From contig JALWOZ010000025.1 of NCBI GenBank assembly GCA_027083345.1, positions 1-50,085 of the forward strand: 50,085 bases of DNA, written 5' to 3'. This document shows positions 26,605 through 34,301 of this stretch, in pieces. Under the pieces are notes generated by a model that saw nothing but the letters and a program-made list of their open reading frames with translations, was not told where the DNA came from and made no database searches. The translations under genes were made by a program, and so were the position numbers. Origin of the DNA: Candidatus Kaiserbacteria bacterium (GTDB lineage: Bacteria; Patescibacteriota; Minisyncoccia; Phycocordibacterales; UBA2100). Every line of letters starts with the position of its first letter. The stretch's first letter is position 1.

Positions 26605-26643
26605 AACCCGCTCTGCCGAAGCTTTAGCGAAGTAGGGTATGTA

Positions 26644-26674
26644 AAGGCTTCTCACACTTAAGAGAAGCCTTTTA
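26644..26674 (+). terminator. Rho-independent terminator after rplS
   Basis: AAGGCTTCTC-ACACTTAA-GAGAAGCCTTTT. Confidence 0.85.
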
Positions 26675-26705
26675 AGTGTTATACTGACAAAATTAAAATA
26701 AATTT

Positions 26706-28475
26706 ATGCAAATAAAAAAGATTTTTGCCTACTACTGGCCACATATAAAGAAGTATAAATGGGTTAATGTACTAACTTTTGGATCTTATGGAGTGGCAGT
26801 TATCTTGTCTGATATACTTACTCCGCTTCTATATAAAAAGCTTGTAGACATAATGAGCTCTACCAATATAAGAGATGTAGATACTTGGTATGTCATGAGT
26901 ATAGTATTATTTTGGGGTATATTACTTATTTTATACAATGTATTTTATCGTATTGGGGACTTTGCTATAGCGTATGCCCAAAGTAAAGCTCTTAAAGGGG
27001 CAATGGATGAAGCGTATAAGAGAGTACAACACCATTCGGTAAAGTTCTTTAACGATAATTTTGCAGGATCGCTGGTTGCGAAGGTCCGTCGCTTCTCAAG
27101 CTCTATAGAGACCATCTACGATGTGATTATCTTTCAATTATGGATGCACGGACTAAACTTAGTAGGTATGTTTGTTGTATTCTTGTACCTAGCCCCTTTG
27201 CTGGCCTTTACTTTTGTAATTTGGTTTGCTGCTTATATAGCGATGACGGTATGGTTTATAAAGCGTAAGATGAAGTTAGACTTAGCTAATGCATCAGCTC
27301 AGTCTAATACAACAGGTAAGCTCGCAGACTCTTTAACTAATACATTTAACATAAAGATGTTTGCAAAAACATTGGCAGAGATTAAGCTTTTTAAGGAGAC
27401 CTCATCTGATGAGGAGCAAAAGAGGTATAAGGCATGGAAGTTCCAAATGTGGCAAAATTTAGTGGCCTCAATGTTTGTAGCAGTATTTGAGTTCATCAGC
27501 GTATTTATTTCAGTGAACATGTGGCTTAATGGAGAGTTGTCTGTTGGTACGCTAGTGCTTATACAGACATTTATGTTCGCCTTGTTTAGGATAGTATTTA
27601 ACATGGGTAAGAGTGCAACTAAGTTTATCAAGGCTCTTACAGACGCTCAAGAGATGGTAGATATCTTTGAGACACCTATAGATGTACAAGATGTTGAGAG
27701 GCCAGAGGTGTGTAAGATTAAAGGCGGAGCAATAGAATTTGAGGGTGTCAACTTCTCATACCATGCTGGCGAGCACGAGGGAGAAAAGTTATTTAGTAAT
27801 TTCTCAATGAGCATAAAGAGTGGCGAGAGAGTAGGCCTTGTGGGTCACAGCGGCTCAGGCAAGACGACTCTTACAAAGCTACTCTTAAGATTTATGGATG
27901 TGGACTCTGGTGAGATACTTATAGACGGGCAAAATATTGCAAAGATTAAGCAAGATGATCTTCGTACAAACATAAGTTATGTGCCACAAGACCCAATACT
28001 CTTCCACAGGAGCTTGAGGGAGAACATTGCCTATGGCAAGAGTGATGCTACAGACGAGCAAATAATAGAGGCCGCTAAGGCAGCAAACGCACATGAGTTC
28101 ATCTCAAGCTTGCCCGAGGGGTACGACACCTTGGTGGGAGAGCGCGGAGTTAAGCTCTCTGGCGGTGAGCGTCAACGTGTGGCTATTGCCAGGGCGATGC
28201 TTAAAGATGCTCCGATACTTATACTCGATGAGGCCACAAGCGCCCTTGACTCTATAAGTGAGCGTAAGATACAAGAGGCCTTCGAGAGGCTTATGCAAGG
28301 GCGCACTACCATAGCTATAGCCCATAGGCTCAGCACTATACAGAAGATGGACAGGATAATAGTATTTGACAATGGTGAGGTAGCAGAGCAGGGCACACAC
28401 CAAGAGCTGAGTAAGAGGGAAGGTGGGGTATACGCAGAGCTCTGGGCAGAGCAAAGTAGCGGGTTTATAAAATAG
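26706..28475 (+). CDS. ABC transporter, fused permease/ATPase (MsbA/MdlB-like)
   Basis: N-terminal six-TM domain; Walker A GHSGSGKTTL, signature LSGGERQRVAIARAM, Walker B ILILDEATSALD. Confidence 0.95.
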   Translation: MQIKKIFAYYWPHIKKYKWVNVLTFGSYGVAVILSDILTPLLYKKLVDIMSSTNIRDVDTWYVMSIVLFWGILLILYNVFYRIGDFAIAYAQSKALKGAMDEAYKRVQHHSVKFFNDNFAGSLVAKVRRFSSSIETIYDVIIFQLWMHGLNLVGMFVVFLYLAPLLAFTFVIWFAAYIAMTVWFIKRKMKLDLANASAQSNTTGKLADSLTNTFNIKMFAKTLAEIKLFKETSSDEEQKRYKAWKFQMWQNLVASMFVAVFEFISVFISVNMWLNGELSVGTLVLIQTFMFALFRIVFNMGKSATKFIKALTDAQEMVDIFETPIDVQDVERPEVCKIKGGAIEFEGVNFSYHAGEHEGEKLFSNFSMSIKSGERVGLVGHSGSGKTTLTKLLLRFMDVDSGEILIDGQNIAKIKQDDLRTNISYVPQDPILFHRSLRENIAYGKSDATDEQIIEAAKAANAHEFISSLPEGYDTLVGERGVKLSGGERQRVAIARAMLKDAPILILDEATSALDSISERKIQEAFERLMQGRTTIAIAHRLSTIQKMDRIIVFDNGEVAEQGTHQELSKREGGVYAELWAEQSSGFIK

Positions 28476-28476
28476 G

Positions 28477-29307
28477 ATGGTGACTGAATACAATACAAAA
28501 CGGAGGGCTAAGTACGGGCAGAATTATATTAAGGACCCAAGTTTGGTGCGCAGGTTGTTAGACAAGACGACTGTGGTGGAAAGTGATGTTGTATTAGAGA
28601 TTGGGTCTGGTGAAGGGGCCTTCACCGGTGAGATACTTAGGCGCGCAGATAAGTTGGTAACCATAGAGATAGATAAGGAGAATGTAGAGCACTTGCAAGA
28701 CGCCTATACAGACGAGGTGCAAGCTAAGAAGCTAGAGATAATACACAAAGATGCATTAGAGTTTGAGTCGCGTTGGGCAAAGACGGAAATTAAGAATCAG
28801 GAGTATAAGATAGTCGCAAGTATACCGTATAGTATAAGCTCAGAGCTGTTTAAAAAGTTTTTACTTAAAAAACCGATGCCGAGCGAGGCGTGGTTTACTG
28901 TGCAGAAGGAGTTTGCCTTGCGCGCAATGGGTAAGAGCGAAAATGGACTGTTGTCTGTGTTATTAAATAGTTTTTATGATATGGAGATTGTGCATGAGTT
29001 TGCTCGTGAGGACTTCTCTCCCGTGCCTGGTGTTGACTCAGTATTCTTACAACTTACAGCGCGAGGTGATGTGTCAGAGCCTGTAGAGATGCACTTTGGT
29101 GAGTATAAAGACTTTGTGCGTGACGGCTTTACTCAGCCCATAAAGACTGTGCAAAAGCACTTTAAAAATATTATAAATCCAAACAAGTTGCAACAACTAG
29201 CAGATAAGCATAAATTTAAACTTAAAGAGCGCACAACAGAGCTCACGGCTTGCCAATGGCAAACGTTATTTATTGAATATATCGTATGGCAAAAGAGCAA
29301 GGCTTAG
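28477..29307 (+). CDS. rsmA: 16S rRNA dimethyladenosine transferase (KsgA/RsmA)
   Basis: KYGQNYIKDPSLVRRLLD; VLEIGSGEGAFTGEIL; VASIPYSISSELFKKFL. Confidence 0.92.
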   Translation: MVTEYNTKRRAKYGQNYIKDPSLVRRLLDKTTVVESDVVLEIGSGEGAFTGEILRRADKLVTIEIDKENVEHLQDAYTDEVQAKKLEIIHKDALEFESRWAKTEIKNQEYKIVASIPYSISSELFKKFLLKKPMPSEAWFTVQKEFALRAMGKSENGLLSVLLNSFYDMEIVHEFAREDFSPVPGVDSVFLQLTARGDVSEPVEMHFGEYKDFVRDGFTQPIKTVQKHFKNIINPNKLQQLADKHKFKLKERTTELTACQWQTLFIEYIVWQKSKA

Positions 29308-29319
29308 CCTTGCTCTTTT
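29291..29319 (+). terminator. Terminator overlapping rsmA 3' end
   Basis: AAAAGAGCAAGGC-TTA-GCCTTGCTCTTTT; rsmA stop lies within the hairpin. Confidence 0.85.
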
Positions 29320-29335
29320 GCTGGTGCTTGTACTC

Positions 29336-29624
29336 ATAAGCCGGATTCTGTTTTAATGGTCATTTACCTAGGGTAATTGTTACCAATTACCTCTTGCGAT
29401 TCTCCCCTCGACTAAGCTCGGGGCACGATCTTGCACACAGGTAAGGATTTTGCCGTTTCAGCCTAACTTAATAGGATCGTTTCTGTTCGCACCTCTATCC
29501 CTCGATTACTCTCGGGACGACGGGTATTACCCGCTACCATTTTAACCCTTTGACAAGCTCAGGGTATGTGTCCGGACTTTCCTCACCCTTCGACAAACTC
29601 AGGGCGCGACCAATCTGTACAAGC
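29336..29624 (-). ncRNA. rnpB: RNase P RNA (type A-like)
   Basis: Minus strand has GAGGAAAGTCCGGAC near the 5' end and ACAGAATCCGGCTTATG at the 3' end; internal GGTAGCGGGTAATACCCG, GAGGTGCGAACAGAAA. Confidence 0.93.
29404..29604. repeat. Four copies of a palindromic repeat (approx. CCCtGAGcttgTCGAaGGG) inside rnpB
   Basis: 29404-29423 CCCCTCGACTAAGCTCGGGG; 29499-29516 CCCTCGATTACTCTCGGG; 29546-29564 CCCTTTGACAAGCTCAGGG; 29586-29604 CCCTTCGACAAACTCAGGG. Confidence 0.8.
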
Positions 29625-29689
29625 TATAATATAGTGCCTGTATCACATTGAATTGTCAATTCTATTAAGGTAAGATATTAATAATATTT

Positions 29690-29774
29690 GCCCAGGTGGT
29701 GAAATTGGTAGACACGTGCGCATGAGGTGCGTATGCCGAAAGGCGTGGAGGTTCAAGTCCTCTCCTGGGCACCA
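29690..29774 (+). tRNA. tRNA-Leu (anticodon GAG), CCA encoded
   Basis: GCCCAGG...CCTGGGC acceptor, long variable arm ATGCCGAAAGGCGT, anticodon loop ATGAGGT, terminal ACCA. Confidence 0.95.
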
Positions 29775-29776
29775 GA

Positions 29777-29818
29777 ACAAAGTACGGTAATATTATGCAT
29801 TACCGTACTTTGTTTTTA
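29777..29818 (+). terminator. Terminator of tRNA-Leu
   Basis: ACAAAGTACGGTAAT-ATTATGC-ATTACCGTACTTTGTTTTT. Confidence 0.9.
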
Positions 29819-29861
29819 TGCTAAGATATAGCTAGTATTATAAGTTTTAATTATTGATAAT

Positions 29862-30260
29862 ATGGAAATGATATTTATAAATTTAAATTGGGTTGCTGTT
29901 GCAGTGGGATTTATCGTTAGCTTTGTGCTTGGTGCGCTTTGGTACTCTCCAAAGATGTTTGGCAAGGGTTGGGCAAGGGGTGTGGGGCACGACTTAGATA
30001 AGATGCAAAATGACGGTAAGGGTCCTATGAAATTTAATTTGATTATGCAGGCACTTACTATAGTTGTATATGCCACAGTTATTAACATTGCATTGCTAAT
30101 GGGCTCATATCAATTTGTATTACTTATTATCGCTATGGTTATGCTTTTTATAAAAACAAATGGACTCTGGGGTACTAAAAGTATGTATGCTATACGAGTA
30201 GAGGTAGGCTTTGTGTTTGTAATGGGGATTATAATGTTAGTATCTCAGATACTTATCTAG
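29862..30260 (+). CDS. DUF1761-like small membrane protein
   Basis: FVLGALWYSPKMFGKGWARGVGHD; multiple TM segments; ATG at 29868 also possible. Confidence 0.65.
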   Translation: MEMIFINLNWVAVAVGFIVSFVLGALWYSPKMFGKGWARGVGHDLDKMQNDGKGPMKFNLIMQALTIVVYATVINIALLMGSYQFVLLIIAMVMLFIKTNGLWGTKSMYAIRVEVGFVFVMGIIMLVSQILI

Positions 30261-30287
30261 CTATTTTTGTATTAAAATTATCTAGAT

Positions 30288-31586
30288 ATGTTTAAGAAAT
30301 ATTCAGTATATATATTTCTAGCTATCATAACGTTGATACCTACAATATTATGGCTTAGTGTCCAAACATCCATACCTGGCAATTTGGCTTCTATGGTGGC
30401 AGGGTTGGGCGAGTTGTCTGGTATAGTTGGTACTGTGTTGTTCTCTTTAGTTTTAATGCTATCTACCAGACCTATATTCTTAGAAAAGTATTTTTCAGAG
30501 TTAAATGGACTATATGATTATCATAGCAAGATAGGACAAGTAGCGTTTATGCTATTGCTCGTGCATCCGTTGATGTTGTTACCCAGATATGTGTACAATA
30601 TGCAGGATGCTGTAAAATTCTTCTCTATATCTAATAATTGGCAACAAAGTTTTGGTATTTTGGCTTTGTATCTAACTATTGTTGTTATAATCTTGACATT
30701 GTATCTTAGGCCAAAATACAATATATGGAAGTTTATACATAAATTTTTAGGGGTTGCTTTATTTTTAGGAGCGTTGCATGTATATCTTAGTCCAAGTTTT
30801 GTGTTGCACTCTAGTTGGATATTAAATGTGTATATACTAGGTTGGATGTTTGTCGGAGTAATGCTGTGGCTGTACAGGAGTATATTTGGTAAAAGTCTTA
30901 ATCATATATATAAATATACAATATCAAATATAAGAGCATTAAACGACTCTATAACAGAAGTATCTTTTACTCCAGCTAATGTGAGGGATAGGATAAAGTT
31001 TAGGCCGGGCCAATTTGTATTTTTGAAGATAGTTAATAGCTCATTGTCTAAGGAGCAACACCCTTTTTCTATAGTCTCTCTGCCTGGTGAGGATATATTA
31101 ACCTTAGCAATAAAGAGTCTTGGAGATTATACGGCTAAGTTGAATAGTTCTATACACATATGGGACACAGTATTTATTGAGGGACCTTTTGGATCTTTGA
31201 GTTGTCTTGACGGTAAGCGCAAAAGGCAGGTTTGGATAGCTGGGGGAGTAGGTATAACTCCTTTTGTAAGTATGGCCAAAGACTTAAAAAATAATAGAGG
31301 TTTGAATGTGCATATGTATTATGCTGTTCGTAATGAGTCTGAGGCTGTATATGCGGATATATTAAAAGAGATTGAGAGTAGAATTGATTCATTCACCTTG
31401 ACTATATTTTACTCTGATAAGAGAGGATTTATAACAGCCAAATATATTTATGAGCAAGTGCAAGATATAGGAGATAGGGATATATTAATAGTTGCGCCAC
31501 CTGCTATGGTACACTCTATAAAAGGTGGCTTAGAAGAGTTAGGTATACAAGACAATCATATTTATACAGAAGAATTTAATTTTTAA
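30288..31586 (+). CDS. Ferric reductase-like transmembrane flavocytochrome with FAD/NAD(P)H domains
   Basis: TM His pairs H-x13-H (HSKIGQVAFMLLLVH, HKFLGVALFLGALH); RPGQFVFLKI...HPFSIVSLPG; AGGVGITPFVSMAKDL. Confidence 0.88.
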   Translation: MFKKYSVYIFLAIITLIPTILWLSVQTSIPGNLASMVAGLGELSGIVGTVLFSLVLMLSTRPIFLEKYFSELNGLYDYHSKIGQVAFMLLLVHPLMLLPRYVYNMQDAVKFFSISNNWQQSFGILALYLTIVVIILTLYLRPKYNIWKFIHKFLGVALFLGALHVYLSPSFVLHSSWILNVYILGWMFVGVMLWLYRSIFGKSLNHIYKYTISNIRALNDSITEVSFTPANVRDRIKFRPGQFVFLKIVNSSLSKEQHPFSIVSLPGEDILTLAIKSLGDYTAKLNSSIHIWDTVFIEGPFGSLSCLDGKRKRQVWIAGGVGITPFVSMAKDLKNNRGLNVHMYYAVRNESEAVYADILKEIESRIDSFTLTIFYSDKRGFITAKYIYEQVQDIGDRDILIVAPPAMVHSIKGGLEELGIQDNHIYTEEFNF

Positions 31587-31595
31587 TATAAAGTT

Positions 31596-32303
31596 ATGAA
31601 AAAAGTTACTTTAATATTTATAATATTTTTTGCATCTATAGTGGGTGTTGTGTATTTATATGCATTTCTAAGTGGAGTAGTACAAACATCTCAAGGTGAT
31701 AAAACTCTTAAAGTTGTAGATAGACCTAAAGATAATAAAATACAGAACTCAAAGAAGTTGAATGTAGATAAGAATATTAAATTAGTTGGGTTGGATATAG
31801 CAAAATTTAAAAATAGTTTAATTTATACTAATAATAGCTCTACAATAAGTTTAGCTGAGGTGGCTAAACACACAACAAAAGATGATTGTTATTTGATTAT
31901 AAATAAAAAGATATATAATGTTAGCGGTTTTCTACAGTATCATCCAGCGGGTAGTCGTATTATTTTGCAATATTGTGGACAAGAAGTAACAGGTATATTT
32001 GCTAGGATACACTCTAATAGGGCGTGGGATCTATTGGCTAAGTATAAAATTGGGTCCGTAGCAAGCTCAGTACAGAGTGCAATACCTCAAGTTTTACAAT
32101 ATATAAGCAATTCGTTAATAGAGCAAAATCCTTCCGCTAGAGTAGTTAAGGTAAGTCCTAAAAAACAATTATATATAGCGAAAGTTATATTTGATAATAA
32201 ATTATATGAGGTTCATATTGATTCTAGTGGTAGGATTGTTCAACAAGAGGTAGCAGATGCAGAGAATTGGAGAGTGTGGGAGGTAGACAGGGATGACAAC
32301 TAG
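31596..32303 (+). CDS. Membrane-anchored cytochrome b5-like heme-binding protein
   Basis: N-terminal TM; VAKHTTKDDCYLIINKKIYNVSGFLQYHPAGSRIILQYCGQEVTGIFARIHSNRAWDLLAKYKIG (HPxG and second His). Confidence 0.87.
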   Translation: MKKVTLIFIIFFASIVGVVYLYAFLSGVVQTSQGDKTLKVVDRPKDNKIQNSKKLNVDKNIKLVGLDIAKFKNSLIYTNNSSTISLAEVAKHTTKDDCYLIINKKIYNVSGFLQYHPAGSRIILQYCGQEVTGIFARIHSNRAWDLLAKYKIGSVASSVQSAIPQVLQYISNSLIEQNPSARVVKVSPKKQLYIAKVIFDNKLYEVHIDSSGRIVQQEVADAENWRVWEVDRDDN

Positions 32304-32311
32304 TGTAATAT

Positions 32312-32884
32312 TTGAGTATGTTATACACAGCAAAAGGAGATGATGGCACTACTACAACCTTCGGTTGTGATCAACGAGTGAGTAAGAGCTCTGCGGTGGC
32401 GGAAGCACTCGGCACATTAGATGAAGCTAACTCATATTTGGGTATGTGCAAAGTACAGTCAGTAAGAGTTGGTTTTGTATTGGGTAATCAAGCTGTGGCA
32501 GATATTGTACATGAATTGCAGGATGATATGTTTACTATACAAGCTGAGATTGCCGGAGCTGATAAGGCGATACCTGAGAGTAAGGTTAAATGGCTTGAAG
32601 AAATAATTGCACTAATAGAGTCAGAGCTGCCCTCTATACATAATTTTTTTATCTCAGGAGGCACTGAGCTGGCTGGTAGGTTTGATTTTGCTCGTACTCT
32701 TGTGCGCAGAGCCGAGAGGAGAGTTGTTGGAGTTAATGATGAGTGTTCTGAAGAGGAGATTTTAAGAAAGCCCAGTAAATATACTTTGGCGTATTTAAAT
32801 AGACTTTCTAGTATACTTTATGCTTTGGCGAGATATGCAAATCATAAGCAAGGTATTGTGGAGGATACACCAGATTATAAGTAG
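32312..32884 (+). CDS. Cob(I)yrinic acid a,c-diamide adenosyltransferase (PduO-type)
   Basis: YTAKGDDGTTTTFGCDQRVSKSSAVAEALGTLDEANSYLG; FISGGTELAGRFDFARTLVRRAERRV; YLNRLSSILYALARYAN. Confidence 0.92.
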   Translation: MSMLYTAKGDDGTTTTFGCDQRVSKSSAVAEALGTLDEANSYLGMCKVQSVRVGFVLGNQAVADIVHELQDDMFTIQAEIAGADKAIPESKVKWLEEIIALIESELPSIHNFFISGGTELAGRFDFARTLVRRAERRVVGVNDECSEEEILRKPSKYTLAYLNRLSSILYALARYANHKQGIVEDTPDYK

Positions 32885-32919
32885 CATTTTTAATATAAAT
32901 TTGTTAGAGTAACGGACAT

Positions 32920-32993
32920 GGCGGCCATAGCTCAGTTGGTAGAGCCCTGGTTTGTGGTACCAGTTGTCGTGGGTTCGAGTCCCACTGGTCGCC
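32920..32993 (+). tRNA. tRNA-His (anticodon GTG) with G-1:C73
   Basis: G-GCGGCCATAGCTCAGTTGGTAGAGCCCTGGTTTGTGGTACCAGTTGTCGTGGGTTCGAGTCCCACTGGTCGC-C. Confidence 0.95.
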
Positions 32994-32998
32994 CAGAT

Positions 32999-33898
32999 AT
33001 GCAATATCCTATAGAGGTTAAAGATAATGTTTTTATAACATGGAAGGAGCTAGGGGAGACGCCGCTCCAGGCGCTTGAGAGATTGCGAGAGCAGGAGTGT
33101 ATTGATGCTAGTATGCCGATGACATACGCTGGTAGGCTAGATCCACTGGCTGAGGGAGAGCTGTTGATATTAGTTGGAGAGGAGTGTAAAGATAAGGAGA
33201 GGTATCTTGGATTAGATAAAGAATATGAGGTAGAGATCTTGCTTGGTGCTAGTACAGACACTGGTGATATGATGGGGGTACTTATGCAGAATTCTTTGTC
33301 CAAGTCCGCACGCCTTGGTGCAAGGTGTGCGGACAAGCCCAAACCTTGCCTACCGGCAGGCAGGTCCTGCGGATGGCCTTCAGATGATGTTCTCCTGGAT
33401 GTCTTAAGAAGTTTTGTAGGTAAGGTGATCTGGTCGTATCCGGCATTTTCTAGCAAGACAGTTGACGGCAAGCCACTTTTCTTATGGTCGCTTGAGGGTA
33501 AGATTGACGAGGTAGAGATACCTAAAAGAGAGAGTGAGATATACGAGCTGGAGTTGATAGAACCTGAAAATGAAATTTCTAAGTTTGTTAAGGGTTTGAG
33601 TGTGAGAGAATTGCGAAAGGTTGTATATAAGAAGATGAATAGCATAAAGCCGGTGCCAGCAAATATCGAGAGTAAGAGACTCGGTGCCGACTTTAGGCGA
33701 GGCGAGGTACTTAAGAGTTGGGCAAATTTTCTTATTAATGCACAGAATAATGACGTAAAAGAGTTCACAGTTATAAAGGTGCGTTGTAAGTGCTCTAGTG
33801 GTACATATATGCGTACATTAGCCAAGAAGATAGGTGGTGAGTTAGGCACAGGGGCTATGGCTCTTTCTATTGTACGTACACAAATTGTGGTAACATAA
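32999..33898 (+). CDS. truB: tRNA pseudouridine(55) synthase TruB with repeat-encoded insertion
   Basis: MTYAGRLDPLAEGELLILVGEE; KEYEVEILLGASTDTGD; YPAFSSKTVDGKPLF; KCSSGTYMRTLAKKIGGELGTGA. Listed ORF start at 32918 overlaps tRNA-His; ATG at 32999 preferred. Confidence 0.93.
   Translation: MQYPIEVKDNVFITWKELGETPLQALERLREQECIDASMPMTYAGRLDPLAEGELLILVGEECKDKERYLGLDKEYEVEILLGASTDTGDMMGVLMQNSLSKSARLGARCADKPKPCLPAGRSCGWPSDDVLLDVLRSFVGKVIWSYPAFSSKTVDGKPLFLWSLEGKIDEVEIPKRESEIYELELIEPENEISKFVKGLSVRELRKVVYKKMNSIKPVPANIESKRLGADFRRGEVLKSWANFLINAQNNDVKEFTVIKVRCKCSSGTYMRTLAKKIGGELGTGAMALSIVRTQIVVT
33304..33364. repeat. Palindromic repeats inside truB
   Basis: GTCCGCACGCCTTG-GTG-CAAGGTGTGCGGAC (33304-33334) and CCTTGCCTACCGGCAGGCAGG (33344-33364). 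Confidence 0.8.
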
Positions 33899-33902
33899 AT
33901 AT

Positions 33903-34298
33903 ATGGCACAGATAAACAAATGCACACATAGGTGGAAGTATTGTAACAAATGTCACGATTGGGGCTGTGCTACAGCAGGGTGTCCCAATCAAATACGTGC
34001 TGAGGTTGGTGGCGGGCTCCTTAGTTTTTCTAGTTATAAGTGCACTACTTGTTTGAGTAAAAAGTGCTCATTATGCGATGGAAAATGGTTCGTTTGCAAC
34101 AAATGTGGAGATGGAGGTTGTAGTAATGAAATTTGCCCTAAATATAGGTGGGAGAAAAGTAGCTTCTTTACATCTGGAGGTTGTAAGACTTGCAAAAGTG
34201 GTAAATGTGGTTGTGGTAATTGGACGTGGTCTAAACAGAATGAAGATAGTGCAGGATGTAATAATCCCAGTTGTGGTAAGTATAATAAGATTTCTTAA
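33903..34298 (+). CDS. Cys-rich tandem-repeat protein of unknown function
   Basis: 131 aa with 19 Cys; repeat WKYCNKCHDWGCATAGCPN...CTTCLSKKCSLC / WFVCNKCGDGGCSNEICPK...CKTCKSGKCGC. Confidence 0.75.
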   Translation: MAQINKCTHRWKYCNKCHDWGCATAGCPNQIRAEVGGGLLSFSSYKCTTCLSKKCSLCDGKWFVCNKCGDGGCSNEICPKYRWEKSSFFTSGGCKTCKSGKCGCGNWTWSKQNEDSAGCNNPSCGKYNKIS

Positions 34299-34301
34299 TA
34301 T

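Noticed and set aside
32932-33927. 331-aa minus-strand ORF antisense to truB
   Set aside because: Shadow ORF: truB on the opposite strand is strongly supported and tRNA-His overlaps the end.
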